DNA of 64,000 nucleotides from positions 7,127,501 to 7,191,500 of the forward strand of contig WPIO01000012.1 of NCBI GenBank assembly GCA_009760855.2. The letters are read 5' to 3'. A program made the position numbers and the translations under genes. Shown one piece after another: positions 60,145 through 64,000 of the stretch; positions within the stretch are counted from its first letter, which is position 1; each line of letters begins with the position of its first letter. This DNA is from Cristatella mucedo. Its lineage: Eukaryota; Bryozoa; Phylactolaemata; Cristatellidae. The notes under the pieces are model-generated. The model did no database searches, was not told where the DNA came from, and saw only the letters and a program-made list of their open reading frames with translations.

Positions 60145-61560
60145 GCGGTAGCCCCGGTGGCTTTGCCCTGGCTGCTACCACGCTTCCGGTGAGGGGACAC
60201 CACCCACGAGAGAGTTACAGCGGCTTGTCAGATTGCTTGCCGCCAGTCGCGCGGCCTCACGTGCTCAAATAGATGTAGCTGCAAGAGTGTTTTTTTGATT
60301 TCCACTTTTTCTAAATCGTCATGTCATCGCTACGAAAATCCTTTGACTCGGCCACGCGCCACATTTATGAAACGCGTACAGCCCAGCCGAAACTGAAGTC
60401 GTTCGCAAAGGGCACGTAACCGGTGCTCGAGCGCACAGCCACCCGACCGGATGCTGGTAGAACAAGCGCCTCGAAGCTAGCGAGTCGTAGAAGCACCGGT
60501 GCTTGCACGTACGCCCAAGATTGCAGGATGCGACATCGACTAATGTCTCGCTCAGCTCACCAATAAGTATATATATATATTTTCTGGCACTATAATCCAC
60601 AGAACAACCGGCACGTAAATGCAGTTAGGAAGTTTGCTGATGACTGACAAAGCAGCGCTTCAGCTAGGACTGATCATTAGCGCGGATGCATGAGTTTCCT
60701 CGCGTCTTAATTGGGGAACTTCAAATCCCGACAGTCATGAGCGAGTTCAGATTAATACGGGCCTGCGTTTCACAATGCCTAGCTATAAGACAAGGTAGTC
60801 GTACTAAGAAAAAGCGCGAACTCGTTGGTCCTGGAAGAAGCAATTAAGCTGTTTCGTGATTGGAGGTGAGGCAGGAAGCAATACGAATATGTGCGCTTGC
60901 TATAACAGGGAAATCGGCGATAGTAAAGGGTAAATACTACTCAAACAGTTGTTTGTATGTTATTTCGAGTGAGAAAATGAAGCATTCACATATATATTTA
61001 TACACAGGAGGCCTAAGCCAGAGTAGGTGCGTTCGCATGTATTACCGCCACGGCCCTCTCTAGCAGTTGTCTGTACAGGCATCGTGCAGAGCTTTTGATC
61101 GAGACAAGTTCGCAAAGTATTTTAATTCACTATTGTCAGTTTAATCATGGGTACGCACTTTCACAGCTTCGATTAAACCCGAGACTAAATATTTAATACT
61201 GTATCTAAATATCTCAGTAACGCATCTGTATATCGCCCTACCTAAAATATCTAGATTGTAAGTTACGCCGCGATACTTTCACGAATTGTTCATCATTACC
61301 TCTCTAAATATGGGCTGCTGCTGCTTAGAGAAAAGCCTGGTGCTGCATAAAATTTTCTATTTCTATTTTTAACGTCACAGAAGTTGAAGTAATCTGATAA
61401 ATAATTTAGATAGCGGATGACCGTTGAGTGGTTCTTCCGGTCTCGCTCGGACACTTGTACTGATATGTAAAGGCATAGAGCCAAATTTCTTACCAAGGAC
61501 GTGCGGAAGTCACCGATGGTATGACGAGCGAGCTTTGCAGCGAGCAGACCTACTTCTTTT
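60145..61560. other. No recognised gene
   Basis: Nothing identified. Open frames are under 95 codons. Confidence 0.3.
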
Positions 61561-61566
61561 CAAATA

Positions 61567-62623
61567 CAGTCAGCCGCCGACTTACGACGGTTTGACTTAT
61601 GAAAAGTCGGAGGTCTCGAACTCGGCCACGGTCACAAAATCAGAATTAAAATTGAAAATCTAAATGTATCCACGAAAACTTTCAAAATCCGCGCGTAGTC
61701 AGCAGATGTGACTACGCCACAACTAGTCACGAGGGTTCAGAGGAAAATGAAGTTGTGAATTCTCAAGCAAGATCATACAACTTTTTCTCATCCTACTCCC
61801 AATAATTCTCAATATACATTAATACAAATACGAGCTCCTGTATGCCCAAGAATGCTCCACTTTATGATGCGTAAATATAATCGTATTTACTTTTCTGGTT
61901 AATTTCTTATTATTTTAGGTCCCTTCCTTCTATGGCTCCAGCCTATCTCTCCGATATACTCCCTCATAAGGCCAAGCATCGTACTACCCGCTTTTCGGAA
62001 TCCAACAGTCTACAAATACCTCGTACAAACCTTAAATCCGTTGGAGACCGTGCATTCATTTAGTTTGTATGCTCCCAAAGCCTGGAACTCCCTCCCGACC
62101 TGCGTCAGAACATCCCCTGACCTGACCACACTTAAAAGGAACTTAAAAACACCTATTTAGAACAGCATTTATTGGGTCCCTGTGATTTGTCCTTTATGTG
62201 CAACGCATCTATTTATCACACCATTTAATGGGTACCTGCGATTCGTATTTTATGGCTCATGCATGCTGACACGGTGCATGCTGCCACTAACCACATTTGC
62301 ATGCTGACCCTGTGCATGTCACCCCTAACCATATCATTCATTTTTGTTTTTTTTCAAGCATCATTTTACTTGCCATTCAATTGCATTTCCCTTTGCAGCA
62401 AATGTAAAGCGCCTAGAAAGAGATTTAAGTTCTCTGAGGGCGCTTTATCAAGTGCATTATTATTTTTTCATTTGTACACAAATGTAATTAGTTTACCTCT
62501 CTATGTCTTCGTCAGAACGTATCATAGTATAACGTATCATATATACCATTCTCGACTTTTACAACAATTCTACTCACGACAGGTTTTCCTATCCCTATCT
62601 ATTTCGTAAGTCGGAGGCTGACT
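61567..62623. mobile_element. Small TIR element (Tc1/mariner-like borders) with a LINE inside
   Basis: Left end AGTCAGCCGCCGACTTACGA (61,568-61,587). The right end 62,604-62,623 is its reverse complement with one mismatch. TA lies outside both ends (61,565-61,566 and 62,624-62,625), as expected for TA-targeting elements. There is no transposase frame, so it is non-autonomous. Confidence 0.65.
61910..62465 (+). mobile_element. LINE family A 3' end inside the TIR element
   Basis: APAYLSDILPHKAKHRTT-type frame, CCTGGAACTCCCTCCCGACC, tail GAGGGCGCTTTATCAAGTGC. The block around 62,160-62,280 contains a partial internal duplication of the GGGTCCCTGTGATT region. Confidence 0.83.
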
Positions 62624-62629
62624 TACAAT

Positions 62630-63380
62630 ACACTCAATCTACTTGAAACAGCTCAGGATTCTACAGCTAAGATCCTATAGAAGCAGCCTCTTCTTCTTAG
62701 GAATTGGTAATCGCCGTCGGTTGGCAGAGTTCACTACGGTACTAATACTTTCAGATCGCCTCGCGCATTTCTATTTCGGCGCGCACACGCAATCTTCAAG
62801 CACCTTGTCAGGAAGTTAAACTTTCGTCACTCTTTATAAACGGATGACCTTCAACCCTTATGATCTTGCTCGTGGGCTGGTTTTCCCGGTGCTCTGCACA
62901 AGCTGCCTTTTCCAGAAACATATTCGGCCATCCTTGTCTTCAATCTTATGTGGATGTGCAACGAGCCGTCATGCCATTGGAATCCTGTACGAGCTTTTAT
63001 AACACAAATGTGCACCAATTATGACCCAAGTTTGAATATCTACTGTTAAGTTATCGCACAGATCATAGCTTGGCACATTTTGACGCAGTACTATTGCAGC
63101 TCAGCTATAGAATTATGAAAAAACCTCGCCGTGCAGAAATTGGTGGCAAATCTAACTCTAACGTTGACCTTTGTATCATTGGATCATCATGGAGGATCTT
63201 CGGGCAAAATAATGGCAGCAAAGCACTTTTTCAAAATTTAATAACGCTAAAACTCGTTTACTTGTTACGTGCAATCCTACTGTTACTCCGAAATTGTGCA
63301 GCCTAACCCTCAAAATGGGCTCGACCACCATCTCTTGCCTGCACCAAATCTCGGTGACCTGTACCAGAATGTTGCCGCCC
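62630..63380. other. No recognised gene
   Basis: Nothing identified. Confidence 0.3.
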
Positions 63381-63384
63381 TAGT

Positions 63385-63645
63385 TTAGCCCAGGGGTCAA
63401 AGTACTTGCCTGCGACGACCGAGGTCAAGGTGATGTAATGTAATGGAATTTAATGCATCTTCATCTGTAACTTCACAAAGATTTGTGGGTGTTACGCAGA
63501 AGAGTTTTTAACAACGGAAGTAAAGCCTACGCGGCTTGTGGTGATCACCTTTGACTACCGAGATCATGGGCTCGAGCTCTGTGGCATATGTTATGAGCAT
63601 GGATAGAGATTTAGTTCTCTTAGGGCGTCATACACAGAAATTATA
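63385..63645 (+). repeat. Two SINE-like pieces flanking a reversed LINE B tail
   Basis: A head fragment CCCAGGGGTCAAAGTACTTG at 63,388. A reversed LINE B tail (TAATGTAATG, AACTTCACAAAG, GGGTGTTACGCAG) lies at 63,430-63,515. Then a second piece from 63,540 has the alternative tail TAGAGATTTAGTTCTCTTAG. Confidence 0.6.
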
Positions 63646-63719
63646 TTTCGTTTTATTTATGACACTCGACATTCTACTACATCAGCCCATGGTAATCTGT
63701 GTGCTTTCTTTTAGCCTTG

Positions 63720-64000
63720 TAACAGTAAAGGAATTCTGGCAGGCTCGCATAAGCATCGCTCAGTCCCTTATCCATGCAATTGTGAAATCTCGTTTAGAAT
63801 TATGTAATTCACTTCAGGCAGGTCTTCCAGCCTGTACATTACGGTGCTTACAGCTGGTGACAAACTTTGTAGTTTTGTATCTCTACCACGAATGTCGCAA
63901 TTGCCACATCGCACCATTTCTTACCGATCTGCAGCAAGCAGCGTGTCGACTTTGAGGTTCTGGCACTAGCTTTCAGGTCACTTCATTCTCTTGCTTAAGT
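63720..64000 (+). mobile_element. LINE fragment cut by the window edge
   Basis: The plus strand reads IVKSRLELCNSLQAGLPACT, LRCLQLVTN, then HIAPFLTDLQQ, homologous to the region after the reverse-transcriptase catalytic site in the 46 kb copy. It continues past the window. Confidence 0.8.

Overview
The window is animal nuclear DNA, probably from an invertebrate. It has small exons split by GT-AG introns (and two GC-AG introns), a TATA promoter, non-LTR retrotransposon remnants, tRNA-derived SINE-like repeats, long microsatellites and CpG-rich islands. Nothing bacterial or organellar was seen. The species cannot be fixed from sequence alone.

Left end (1-11,484): a tandem array with a period of 4,575-4,577 bp, about 2.5 near-identical units, continuing off the left edge. 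Each unit carries, on the minus strand, a compact five-exon gene for a 156-residue RAD6/UBE2-type ubiquitin-conjugating enzyme (E2). Three complete genes are visible. All have open frames, matching splice phases, the HPN motif, the active-site Cys87, a TATA box about 75 bp before the ATG and an ATTAAA signal after the stop. Complete units also hold decayed E2 fragments. A degraded partial unit, starting with an inverted E2 last exon, borders the array (11,485-12,560).

Middle (12.9-29.7 kb): mostly repeat remnants and unassigned DNA, two decayed aldo-keto reductase (AKR) exons (18.7-20.3 kb), a 1.1 kb purine-rich tract with a GGA-type minisatellite, and an apparently intact single-exon gene (26,069-27,163, minus) for an HtrL/YibB-family putative glycosyltransferase with a signal anchor, inside a CpG-rich island. 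A second CpG-rich island lies at 28.56-29.70 kb.

Right half (29.7-64 kb): an AKR gene on the minus strand whose seven exons can be placed from 58,602 down to 44,171. All joins are in phase and the catalytic tetrad is complete, but no final exon was found. The segment around its exon 7 (42.9-47.4 kb) is duplicated in inverted orientation at 29.7-32.6 kb, where the exon has stop codons. An exon-1-like AKR remnant lies at 36.4 kb. The rest is introns, LINE fragments of at least three families, SINE-like repeats, microsatellites and one small TIR element with a LINE fragment inside it.

Two gene-birth histories lie side by side: recent tandem amplification of a divergent E2 gene, and older dispersed or inverted duplication of an AKR gene that left pseudogenes.
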